In this document: positions 25,869-32,998 of the stretch, one piece after another | Layout: each line of letters starts with the position of its first letter | How positions within the stretch are numbered: position 1 is the stretch's first letter | DNA from: an uncultured Bacteroidales bacterium | GTDB lineage: Bacteria; Bacteroidota; Bacteroidia; Bacteroidales; UBA932 | Assembly: GCA_944325965.1 (NCBI GenBank) | Contig: CALVCB010000006.1 | Coordinates: forward strand, 1-50,283 | Direction of reading: 5' to 3' | Length of the DNA stretch: 50,283 nt | The notes under the pieces: model-generated | What the model was told of the DNA's origin: nothing | What the model saw: only the letters and a program-made list of their open reading frames with translations | The model's database searches: none | Translations under genes and position numbers: made by a program

Positions 25869-26709
25869 GAATTTGATTATAAGGACTCTTTCAGGGGCAG
25901 GCTTTGTTGCCGTTATGGTGTCAGGACTGCTCCTGAACAAGTATCTTTTTGCTGCTGTAATGATTTTTATCATGGGCACAATGATGCATGAGTTCTTCAA
26001 GATGACAATGGGGGATGAATACAGATTTTCCCGGGCGCTTGCAATATTTGCTGCTATAACATTGTTCTCCCTGACTTTCCTCTACAAGGGCCACGTGTGG
26101 AATTTTCCCGGCAGACTGGTGATTCTTGCGATGATTCCAATTTTCATCGTCATGGTCAATTCTCTTTATGTTAAGGATAAGACTGATTTCGGAAAATTCG
26201 CGAATCTGTATACTGCAATACTTTACATTGCAGTGCCTATGACGCTTATGAACTTTGCCGTCTTCTCTCCGGGAGGGGAGTTCTCCGGTCTTCTCCTGCT
26301 GGGGTTCTTTATCATCATATGGGCTTCAGATGCAGGTGCATATGTTTTCGGCATGGCGTTCGGCCAGAAATTCGGGAAGAAACTGTTTCCTGAAATCTCC
26401 CCCAAAAAGTCATGGATAGGCTTCTGGGGCGGTTTTGTGCTGTCTGTTGCCGTTGCCGTGCTATTGTATTATACAGGCCTTTTCCCTGATTCGTACCATC
26501 TGCCGAACTGCATACTGCTTGCTGTCCTGATGAACATATCCGGCGTATATGGTGATCTGGTTGAATCGCAGTGGAAACGGCATTATGCCTTGAAAGATTC
26601 CGGGAACCTCATACCCGGGCACGGGGGAATGCTCGACCGTTTTGACAGCGCACTGTTTGCTGTCCCGGTTGGAGTCATCTATCTTATGGTCCACAATATT
26701 CTATGGTAA
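25858..26709 (+). CDS. cdsA: Phosphatidate cytidylyltransferase
   Basis: 283 residues from the ATG at 25858, which overlaps the ftsH end; a frame open further upstream belongs to no plausible start. About eight membrane segments. The CDS signature is near the C-terminus: SPKKSWIGFWGGF, then GDLVESQWKRHYALKDSGNL and PGHGGMLDRFDS. The enzyme makes CDP-diacylglycerol from phosphatidate and CTP at the inner membrane, the branch point for phosphatidylethanolamine and phosphatidylglycerol. The psd gene, further down the same branch, begins 60 bases later. Confidence 0.95.
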   Translation: MKFRNLIIRTLSGAGFVAVMVSGLLLNKYLFAAVMIFIMGTMMHEFFKMTMGDEYRFSRALAIFAAITLFSLTFLYKGHVWNFPGRLVILAMIPIFIVMVNSLYVKDKTDFGKFANLYTAILYIAVPMTLMNFAVFSPGGEFSGLLLLGFFIIIWASDAGAYVFGMAFGQKFGKKLFPEISPKKSWIGFWGGFVLSVAVAVLLYYTGLFPDSYHLPNCILLAVLMNISGVYGDLVESQWKRHYALKDSGNLIPGHGGMLDRFDSALFAVPVGVIYLMVHNILW

Positions 26710-26734
26710 GGAACGCCATGTTAGGGAAATTTTA

Positions 26735-26742
26735 TAAATTTG
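26735..26742 (+). promoter_or_regulatory. -7 box upstream of psd
   Basis: TAAATTTG, exact, 27 bases before the psd ATG and within the cdsA-psd gap. It continues into an imperfect dyad TTTGC-AGC-GGAAA. No TTG partner. Confidence 0.4.
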
Positions 26743-26769
26743 CAGCGGAAAATTCATATATATAAAGAC

Positions 26770-27420
26770 ATGACTATCCATAAGGCCGGGAGAGGTACGA
26801 TACTATGCATCTGGGCGTTCTGTGCTCTGATGATATATGTCGTCCTTCATTTTATCAGCTGTGTGTTCGTCTCATATCCGCTGGCCGGCGCTTTCATTTT
26901 TTTCATGGGTTTTGTCCTCTACTTTTTCAGGGTGCCCGACAGGGAGACCTCGGCAGGGGAAAGGGCTGTGACATCCGTCGCAGACGGGGAGGTTGTCATT
27001 ATAGACAAGGTCTATGAGAGCGAATACATCAAGGGAGAGTGCATCCAGGTATCTGTGTATATGGATTTTTTCAATGTGCATGTCAACTTCTGGCCCATTT
27101 CGGGAGAAGTTACCTATTACAAATACCATCCCGGGAAATATCTGCTGGCTTTCCTGCCCAAGGCTTCGGAGCTGAACGAACATACTTCCGTTGCCGTAAA
27201 GAACATGTACGGGGAAGTTTTCTTCAAGCAGCTTGCAGGCACATTCGCAAGAAGGATAGTGTGTTATGCAAAGGTTGGGAACATCAGTGAAAAGGGTTCC
27301 CAGTGCGGTATAATAAAGTTCGGGTCCAGGATAGACATGTATCTGCCCCTGACTGCAGACATCAAGGTGAATATCGGAGATGAGGTCAGGGCCTGTGAAA
27401 CGATTATAGCTGAATTATAA
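26770..27420 (+). CDS. psd: Phosphatidylserine decarboxylase, short type
   Basis: 216 residues from the ATG at 26770; a TTG at 26740 falls in the promoter box and is unlikely. Two membrane segments near the N-terminus precede the catalytic domain. FFNVHVNFWPISGEV carries conserved histidines, and KFGSRIDMYLP contains the Gly-Ser self-cleavage site (S186) that becomes the pyruvoyl cofactor. It converts phosphatidylserine to phosphatidylethanolamine. This is the short, archaeal/Bacteroidota type (about 220 residues), not the long E. coli type. The pssA partner, often next to it in this phylum, is not here. Confidence 0.94.
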   Translation: MTIHKAGRGTILCIWAFCALMIYVVLHFISCVFVSYPLAGAFIFFMGFVLYFFRVPDRETSAGERAVTSVADGEVVIIDKVYESEYIKGECIQVSVYMDFFNVHVNFWPISGEVTYYKYHPGKYLLAFLPKASELNEHTSVAVKNMYGEVFFKQLAGTFARRIVCYAKVGNISEKGSQCGIIKFGSRIDMYLPLTADIKVNIGDEVRACETIIAEL

Positions 27421-27427
27421 TTATAAG

Positions 27428-27559
27428 ATGAACGAGATTACAGCACAGAACAGCCAACCGGCAACGTTTGAAATTTGCGGCGAGCCGGACGATTCCGTCC
27501 CCTTGTCGTGCAGGTATAATACCATAAGTAAGGAGGAGGGGATATGGAAGAGCTTATAA
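27428..27559 (+). CDS. Possible 43-residue leader ORF between psd and the CNNM gene
   Basis: ATG at 27428, eight bases past psd, reads 43 codons and ends at a TAA inside the start region of the next gene (overlap of 16 bases). The peptide is polar, has two Cys, and resembles nothing I know. The Shine-Dalgarno of the next gene (GGAGGAGGGG) lies inside it. It could be an unremarkable open stretch; its only support is position. Confidence 0.15.
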   Translation: MNEITAQNSQPATFEICGEPDDSVPLSCRYNTISKEEGIWKSL

Positions 27560-28875
27560 TTATTTTTGCCCTTATTCTCCTGAACGGAATTTTCTCAATG
27601 TCAGAAATAGCGCTTATATCGGCGCGTAAATCCAGTCTGCAGACGGATGCTGACAAAGGCCAGAAGTCAGCGAAAAAAGCCTTGAAGCTTGCTTCAGACC
27701 CGGACAAGTTCCTGTCAGCTGTCCAGATAGGCATAACTTTGATCGGAATCCTTACCGGTATTTTTTCCGGCAACAAGGTCGCAGCCGAGTTCACAAGGGT
27801 GCTTTCCAATGCGGGTATGGCATCCGGAGCCGCTTCTGCCGTGGCGCAGACCATAATCGTGATAGTGGTCACATATTTTACGATCCTTCTCGGGGAACTT
27901 GTCCCGAAGAGGATAGCAATGAGCTCCTCAGAAAAGGTCGCCAAGGTCGTTGCAGGGCCTATGAGGGCCATTTCAGTCCTGACCTCTCCGTTTGTCTGGC
28001 TGCTTGCAAAGAGCACGGCGGGAGTGCTGAAGCTGCTCGGGGTCAAGGCCCAGGAATCGAAAGTGACGGAAGAGGAGATCAAATCCATTATCCAGGAGGG
28101 TACGGATGAAGGCGAGGTCTCTCCCGTGGAGCAGGATATCGTTGACCGTGTCTTTGCGCTTGGGGACCTGAAGGTAAGCACTATCATGACTTTGCGCAAC
28201 GACATAGTGTTCCTTGACCTGGAGATGTCCGAGGCGGAGATTAGGCATACCATAGAGGAAAATATCTTTGAGGCCTATCCTGTTGTCGACGGAGATCTCG
28301 ACCATGTGGTGGGGGTGCTTTCCTTGAAGGATTTTGTACTGAATGTCGGAAAAGAGGGTTTCGAGCTCAGCAAGATGACCCATGAACCGGTATATTTCCA
28401 TGAGAACATGAATGTCTATACTGTCCTTGAGGACATGAAGAGGAAGAAGATAAGCCGTGCGCTGGTATGTGACGAGTTCGGCTCCTGCTGCGGCATCATC
28501 ACACTCAAGGACATCATGGAAGCCCTGGTCGGGACAGTCAACGATGACCACCAGAAGGAGCCGGACATAGTGGCAAGGCTGAACAATGACGGATGGATTG
28601 TGGACGGGCAGTGCTCTATGTATGATTTCATCATGCACTTCGACCTCGATGATGAAGTGCAGGAATATGAATATACTACCGTAGCCGGCCTGATACTGGA
28701 TGTCCTCGACCATGTCCCGATAGCAGGGGAGAAAGCTGTCTGGGGCAACTTCGAGTTCGAGGTCGTGGATATGGACGGCGCGAGAATCGACAAGGTAATT
28801 GTCAAGGACATAAGGATGAAGAACAATGGCGCGTCCGGCACCGGGGAAGCCGGGACGGACAACGTGCAGGACTAA
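27544..28875 (+). CDS. CNNM/CorC-type membrane transporter with CBS domains
   Basis: 443 residues. An N-terminal DUF21 membrane domain (to about 190: IFSMSEIALISARKSSL, then AVQIGITLIGILTGIFSG and TLLGELVPKRIA) is followed by a CBS pair (about 215-335, starting near VSTIMTLRNDIVFLD) and a C-terminal CorC_HlyC domain (from EPDIVARLNNDGWIVDGQ). The family includes Mg2+ and Co2+ efflux proteins; old annotations call them hemolysins. CBS domains of the family bind ATP-Mg. A strong purine-rich Shine-Dalgarno (GGAGG) at 27533-27537 fixes the start. A good terminator follows its stop. Confidence 0.88.
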   Translation: MEELIIIFALILLNGIFSMSEIALISARKSSLQTDADKGQKSAKKALKLASDPDKFLSAVQIGITLIGILTGIFSGNKVAAEFTRVLSNAGMASGAASAVAQTIIVIVVTYFTILLGELVPKRIAMSSSEKVAKVVAGPMRAISVLTSPFVWLLAKSTAGVLKLLGVKAQESKVTEEEIKSIIQEGTDEGEVSPVEQDIVDRVFALGDLKVSTIMTLRNDIVFLDLEMSEAEIRHTIEENIFEAYPVVDGDLDHVVGVLSLKDFVLNVGKEGFELSKMTHEPVYFHENMNVYTVLEDMKRKKISRALVCDEFGSCCGIITLKDIMEALVGTVNDDHQKEPDIVARLNNDGWIVDGQCSMYDFIMHFDLDDEVQEYEYTTVAGLILDVLDHVPIAGEKAVWGNFEFEVVDMDGARIDKVIVKDIRMKNNGASGTGEAGTDNVQD

Positions 28876-28883
28876 CAGTCAGC

Positions 28884-28921
28884 GGACTGGCGGACTTTCG
28901 AAGAAAGACGTCAGTCCTTTT
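28884..28921 (+). terminator. Intrinsic terminator after the CNNM gene
   Basis: GGACTGGCG (28884-28892) pairs with CGTCAGTCC (28909-28917), one G-T pair; inside, CTTTC pairs with GAAAG around a GAA loop. TTTT follows (28918-28921). The right arm overlaps the stop of the convergent ispG gene. Confidence 0.75.
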
Positions 28922-30251
28922 GTTCTTGTTCTATGAGTTCAAGAAGGCGGTCGATGGCCTCAGTTTCAGGGACATGCCTCATTACGGGCTCCTTACCTTT
29001 ATAGATTGACACTTTATGGTCGCCCTCTCCCACATATCCCCAGTCTGCATCGGCCATTTCACCCGGTCCGTTCACTATGCAGCCCATGACGGCAATCACC
29101 ATACCTTTCAGGTGTGATGTGCGGCGCTTGACCTCTTCGAAGGCGGCTTCGAGGTTGTACATCGTCCTCCCGCAGCCCGGGCAAGCGATGTATTCAGGGC
29201 GGTAGAACCTGCGTCTTGCTGCCTGCATGAGCTCGTCGCTAAGGTATTTGGCTGTCCCGGTACCGTCAAGGGTGATACTGTCACCGTTTTCCCCTTTATA
29301 TGTACCCCTGATTTCCACTTCGTCTATTTTTCTGTCGAGCAACATCTTCCCGAAATCGCAGGACATGTCGAGCATCAGGCGCTCACGTGAAGGGGCATGG
29401 TATGTAGCGATGGCTTTCTTACCGTCAAGGTTCAGGGACACCATCGATGAATGCAGTATGCCGTCATACCTGTCCGCAATATATCTTGCCACAGGAATTT
29501 CTTCTACCGGATCTTCTGTGAGGGAAACCCTTATAGTATTGCCTATTCCGTCCGAAAGGAGGGAGGAAATGCCTACAGCGGACTTTATGCGTCCGGAATC
29601 ACCGTTTCCGGCCTCCGTTACGCCCAGATGCAGAGGGAAGATGACCCCATTGTCCTCCATTGCCTGCCGCAGGAGCCTATAGGCTTCAACCATTACGACG
29701 GTGTTGCTGGCCTTGAGGGATACGACTACATTGTAGAAATCGTTCTCGATGCACATTCCTATCCATTCCATGGCGGCCTCTTTCATTGCCAGAGGCGTAT
29801 TCCCGTACATTTCCGTTATCCGGCTTCCCAAAGAGCCGTGGTTAAGACCTATCCTGATTGCCGCCCCTGTCCTTTTTGCGACCTGGACCAGGCGTGCGAA
29901 CTGGATTCTTGCCTGCTCATGGTCCCTGTGGAAGTTGCCGGGGTTGATGCGTACCTTCTCCACAATCTCCGCAGCCTCGATGGCTATTTCCGACGAGAAA
30001 TGTACATCGGCTACAAGAGGAGTCGTGATGCCCTCTGCCCTGAGCCTGGCCTTTATCTCCTTGAGTGCAAGTATTTCCCTGTGTCCCGGGACAGTCAGCC
30101 TTATAAGCTGCGCTCCGGCTTCGTACATGCGCCGGCACTGGGCCACGCTCGCTTCAATGTCCGCTGTGTGGGTGTTGCACATCGTCTGTACGACGATAGG
30201 GGAACCGGGCCCTATCATCACGTTACCCGCCTTTGCCGTAATGATCCTCAT
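28911..30251 (-). CDS. ispG: 4-hydroxy-3-methylbut-2-enyl-diphosphate synthase (IspG)
   Basis: 446 residues. It reduces methylerythritol cyclodiphosphate in the DXP pathway to isoprenoids, using a 4Fe-4S cluster. The TIM barrel spans about 1-265 (VQTMCNTHTADIEASVAQ, LVADVHFSSEIA, VRINPGN, SLKASNTVVMVEAYRLL, GVTEAGNGDSGRIKSAVG). The Fe-S domain has its ligands C357, C360 and C391 (CPGCGRT and GCIVNGPGE). Between them is about 80 residues absent from the E. coli enzyme (372 residues). Bacteroides-type IspG has a much longer insert (about 600 residues in all), so this is an intermediate form. The stop sits in a terminator arm; its ATG overlaps the barrel gene by 4 bases. Confidence 0.94.
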   Translation of the reverse strand: MRIITAKAGNVMIGPGSPIVVQTMCNTHTADIEASVAQCRRMYEAGAQLIRLTVPGHREILALKEIKARLRAEGITTPLVADVHFSSEIAIEAAEIVEKVRINPGNFHRDHEQARIQFARLVQVAKRTGAAIRIGLNHGSLGSRITEMYGNTPLAMKEAAMEWIGMCIENDFYNVVVSLKASNTVVMVEAYRLLRQAMEDNGVIFPLHLGVTEAGNGDSGRIKSAVGISSLLSDGIGNTIRVSLTEDPVEEIPVARYIADRYDGILHSSMVSLNLDGKKAIATYHAPSRERLMLDMSCDFGKMLLDRKIDEVEIRGTYKGENGDSITLDGTGTAKYLSDELMQAARRRFYRPEYIACPGCGRTMYNLEAAFEEVKRRTSHLKGMVIAVMGCIVNGPGEMADADWGYVGEGDHKVSIYKGKEPVMRHVPETEAIDRLLELIEQEQKD

Positions 30252-31186
30252 TGCTGTTCTGTTTTTGTCCCGTCCATCTCCGGCATGTTTTCGTCAAGCG
30301 ACCTTATGAGCCCAGCCTGCTCTTTCGCCTCACGTCTGAGCTGATGCCTTGTCGAGCCCATTCTCTTTGTAAGCTGGAAATGAAGCCCTACTGAAAATAT
30401 TATGTTGGACGGATATGAATATCTGTAATAATAATTGCTGTAATAGTCAGGCTGATGAAGCGTCCCCATGGAATATTTGTACATTGCAGTGAAATGTATT
30501 TCCACCGGGTCGAATATGAAGGCGAAACCTCCGCCCCCCTTTATGCCGTAATCGAGTCTCTTGTCGGTATCTACAAATCCGCTGGCAACCTCAGGGCTGA
30601 CCCCTTCGCCTTTGCGTTCTATGTTGAGCCTGTAGCCTACAAAGAAACCTATATTTGCAATCAGTTTCATTTTCCAGAAGTCCACATGCATGTGTGCAAG
30701 GACAGGGACTTCAAGTACATCCATAACGGCCTGTCTCACTCCAGTATACGGTCCTCCGAGGTCCGGCCATATCTCGGTGTCCCTGTCCTGCTTGAAACTG
30801 TAGCCTTCCTTGGTATAGACTATCCCGGCCTGGAACCCGAAATAGGGCATGTATCCGAACATTTTTCCGTATCTCGTATAGAATATCCCGAAGTTATACG
30901 GTAGAAACACTGACTTCTGCCTCATGCTCGGGTTCCACATCACCTGGCTCAGGTTCATTCCATACTGTATCCCTATCATGGAATAGTCATTGATGACTAT
31001 CTTCTTCTTGACTTCAACGGTGTCGAGATATACGGCCAGGCTGTCGGAATCGGATGGCAGCCGGAATTCTGTCACTGTCCTGACAGTATCCCTTGCTGTC
31101 CTTGCCTGCGCGCTGGCAAGCAAGGATAGCAAGGACAATGCAGCTGCCAGTAAGGCTTTTATTAAAAAAGTTCTCATAATTGTCAT
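30248..31186 (-). CDS. PorT-like outer-membrane beta-barrel protein
   Basis: 312 residues. A signal peptide (IMRTFLIKALLAAALSLLSLLASAQA) is followed by a charged linker, then about eight amphipathic strands with aromatic girdles (YNFGIFYTRYGKMFGYMPYFGFQAGIVY, then FAFIFDPVEIHFTAMYKYSMG and YPSNIIFSVGLHFQL). It ends in a hydrophilic tail rich in charged residues, not in the usual aromatic C-terminus. It resembles the porT/outer-membrane beta-barrel families of Bacteroidota; PorT itself belongs to type 9 secretion, but I see no partner genes to claim that role. Start and stop overlap their neighbours by 4 bases (ATGA), so the three genes are translated together. Confidence 0.75.
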   Translation of the reverse strand: MTIMRTFLIKALLAAALSLLSLLASAQARTARDTVRTVTEFRLPSDSDSLAVYLDTVEVKKKIVINDYSMIGIQYGMNLSQVMWNPSMRQKSVFLPYNFGIFYTRYGKMFGYMPYFGFQAGIVYTKEGYSFKQDRDTEIWPDLGGPYTGVRQAVMDVLEVPVLAHMHVDFWKMKLIANIGFFVGYRLNIERKGEGVSPEVASGFVDTDKRLDYGIKGGGGFAFIFDPVEIHFTAMYKYSMGTLHQPDYYSNYYYRYSYPSNIIFSVGLHFQLTKRMGSTRHQLRREAKEQAGLIRSLDENMPEMDGTKTEQQ

Positions 31187-32979
31187 TTGAACATTTCTCC
31201 AACATCGATGCTTTGCGACAATTCAGTTTTCTCCGGTATGTCGATAAGGTCCGTACCGTCTGCGAGCTTATAGAAAAGGACCTTTTCCGGCTGCTTCCTT
31301 CCCAGCAGGTTGCCGGTATCCACAATCCCGTTCCGGTTGACATCTTCTGTAAGACGTATGGAATATTTCCCGGCCTTGAGGTAAGGGAATACCAGGGTCT
31401 GGTCACTGTCTATGATGTAGGACCGGAGTATACTGGAGCGCTTTTCATCCAGAAGGTCCACAATATATTTGCTCTTTACATTTGACATGTCAACGGACAG
31501 CATGCTCAGTGTCTCGTCATTGGGAAGAGACACTTTCACCTCCAGGCTGTCATTGTAGAAGCCGTTGATGTCTTTGAACTTACGTCCCGGAATTTTCAAA
31601 AAGTATTCGTATCCAGGAAGCAATTTCTCTGTGGGGCGGATGACATACTTGCGCAGGTTAAGGCTGTCCTGGGTGAGTTTGAAGCTGCCTTTCGTCTCCT
31701 GTTGCCTCGGATTTAGATAGCGGAAAGTAACCGAATCGAACGCGGATTCCACCAGCGGGTACTTGAATTCTATGACGAAACCGTTCTGCTCGATATTTTC
31801 CGGCTTTGCATCGACAGTGAATACCGCTGTCGTGTCTTCTTTTTTGATGTCTTTCCTGCTGCTCTTCCTTGCCATCAGCTCCTTAGGCTTGACCAGCTTG
31901 ATTTCCTCGACAAAAGGGGATAGCTTGCCAAGCGTATCGGTCTTCATGTAGTCGACATTAAGGTATAGGGTATCCGGCTGAGGGGCCGGGTCATTGACCC
32001 AAATCTCCAGGCTGTCCTGCTGAATGTTGAACTGGGTTATGAGCTTTTCATGGGGAATTCCTTTTATCCAAATGGAGTCAATCCGGGCATAAGGAGCCAT
32101 GAATGTAATGTATGCGGTACGTTCCCCGACACGCTCAGAGTTGTCTATCATCTGGGCGGACGGGGTCTCCTTGAACAGGTTAAGGGCGTATTCAGTCTTG
32201 CGTGCCTTGCAGGCAAGGGTATCGGTCATAAGGTATTTCATAAGTTCCGGGACGGAATCCCTTACGCGGTTGACCGGCCTAACCAGGGAATCTGCGAAGG
32301 CGACCTGCTCGGAGTTTGCATCATATTTGTTGTCATAGTTTATATCCATCACCGCAAACAGCCGATAGACCGTATCTTGTATGTTCCTCAGACAGAAATA
32401 TCCCCAGTCATCCGTCCTTCCTGCAGCGTCGGGCCTGTGCAGGAATATGGCTGAATCAGCCTGGTCCTTGTAGAGCATCACTGTAGCCCCCTTTATCGGC
32501 ATCAGTGTATTGCAGTCCTGGACTACTCCCGTGATATACATGGAATCGACGTTGTCCCCTGTGGAGAAGGCAAGGTTATAGCCCGGAAACATGTTACCTT
32601 CATTGTTGTCCGCGACAGCGTTGGTCAGGTCAACTGTGTACGTCCTGTTCGAATCGAGGTCATTCTCGAAATATACGATCAGGGTCTTCCCCTTCATCCT
32701 GTATTTCGGCGGCTTTTCCATCGGGGGCGAAAGGAATATGCTCTGCTGGTCCTTTACAGTGACATATTCATCGAACGTGAATCCGATTTGCGTCTTGTGT
32801 ACCGGCACATTCCTGGTCCCCGGATAGGGAAAAAGCTTGACAATCACTGGTGGTATGGTATCCTTCGGACCTCCGGAAGGCGGTGTGGTGGTGTTAGCAC
32901 ACGAGTGGGAGAACACCATAGTACCGAGCACAATGCCTACAGGTACGGCCGGAATCAGATTCTGCAAGAATTTTCTCAT
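31183..32979 (-). CDS. Ig-like (Big_5) domain lipoprotein
   Basis: 598 residues. Signal sequence MRKFLQNLIPAVPVGIVLG ends at a probable lipid-modified Cys (SHSC, C27), followed by ANTTTPPSGGPKDTIPP. The stretch IPPVIVKLFPYPGTRNVPV and IGFTFDEYV is the bacterial Ig-like (Big_5) fold used by many secreted Bacteroidota proteins, and a further domain of similar beta content follows (GVVQDCNTLMPIKGATVMLY looks like a carboxypeptidase-regulatory-like module). It is predicted to be anchored to the outer membrane. Function unknown; its fixed place beside rel and an outer-membrane barrel suggests envelope maintenance. Confidence 0.75.
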   Translation of the reverse strand: MRKFLQNLIPAVPVGIVLGTMVFSHSCANTTTPPSGGPKDTIPPVIVKLFPYPGTRNVPVHKTQIGFTFDEYVTVKDQQSIFLSPPMEKPPKYRMKGKTLIVYFENDLDSNRTYTVDLTNAVADNNEGNMFPGYNLAFSTGDNVDSMYITGVVQDCNTLMPIKGATVMLYKDQADSAIFLHRPDAAGRTDDWGYFCLRNIQDTVYRLFAVMDINYDNKYDANSEQVAFADSLVRPVNRVRDSVPELMKYLMTDTLACKARKTEYALNLFKETPSAQMIDNSERVGERTAYITFMAPYARIDSIWIKGIPHEKLITQFNIQQDSLEIWVNDPAPQPDTLYLNVDYMKTDTLGKLSPFVEEIKLVKPKELMARKSSRKDIKKEDTTAVFTVDAKPENIEQNGFVIEFKYPLVESAFDSVTFRYLNPRQQETKGSFKLTQDSLNLRKYVIRPTEKLLPGYEYFLKIPGRKFKDINGFYNDSLEVKVSLPNDETLSMLSVDMSNVKSKYIVDLLDEKRSSILRSYIIDSDQTLVFPYLKAGKYSIRLTEDVNRNGIVDTGNLLGRKQPEKVLFYKLADGTDLIDIPEKTELSQSIDVGEMFK

Positions 32980-32998
32980 TGTCTGTATTTGCTCCTAT

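Noticed and set aside
24846..26000. 384-codon open frame opposite ftsH and cdsA
   Set aside because: Crosses two real genes on the other strand; composition is that of a shadow frame.
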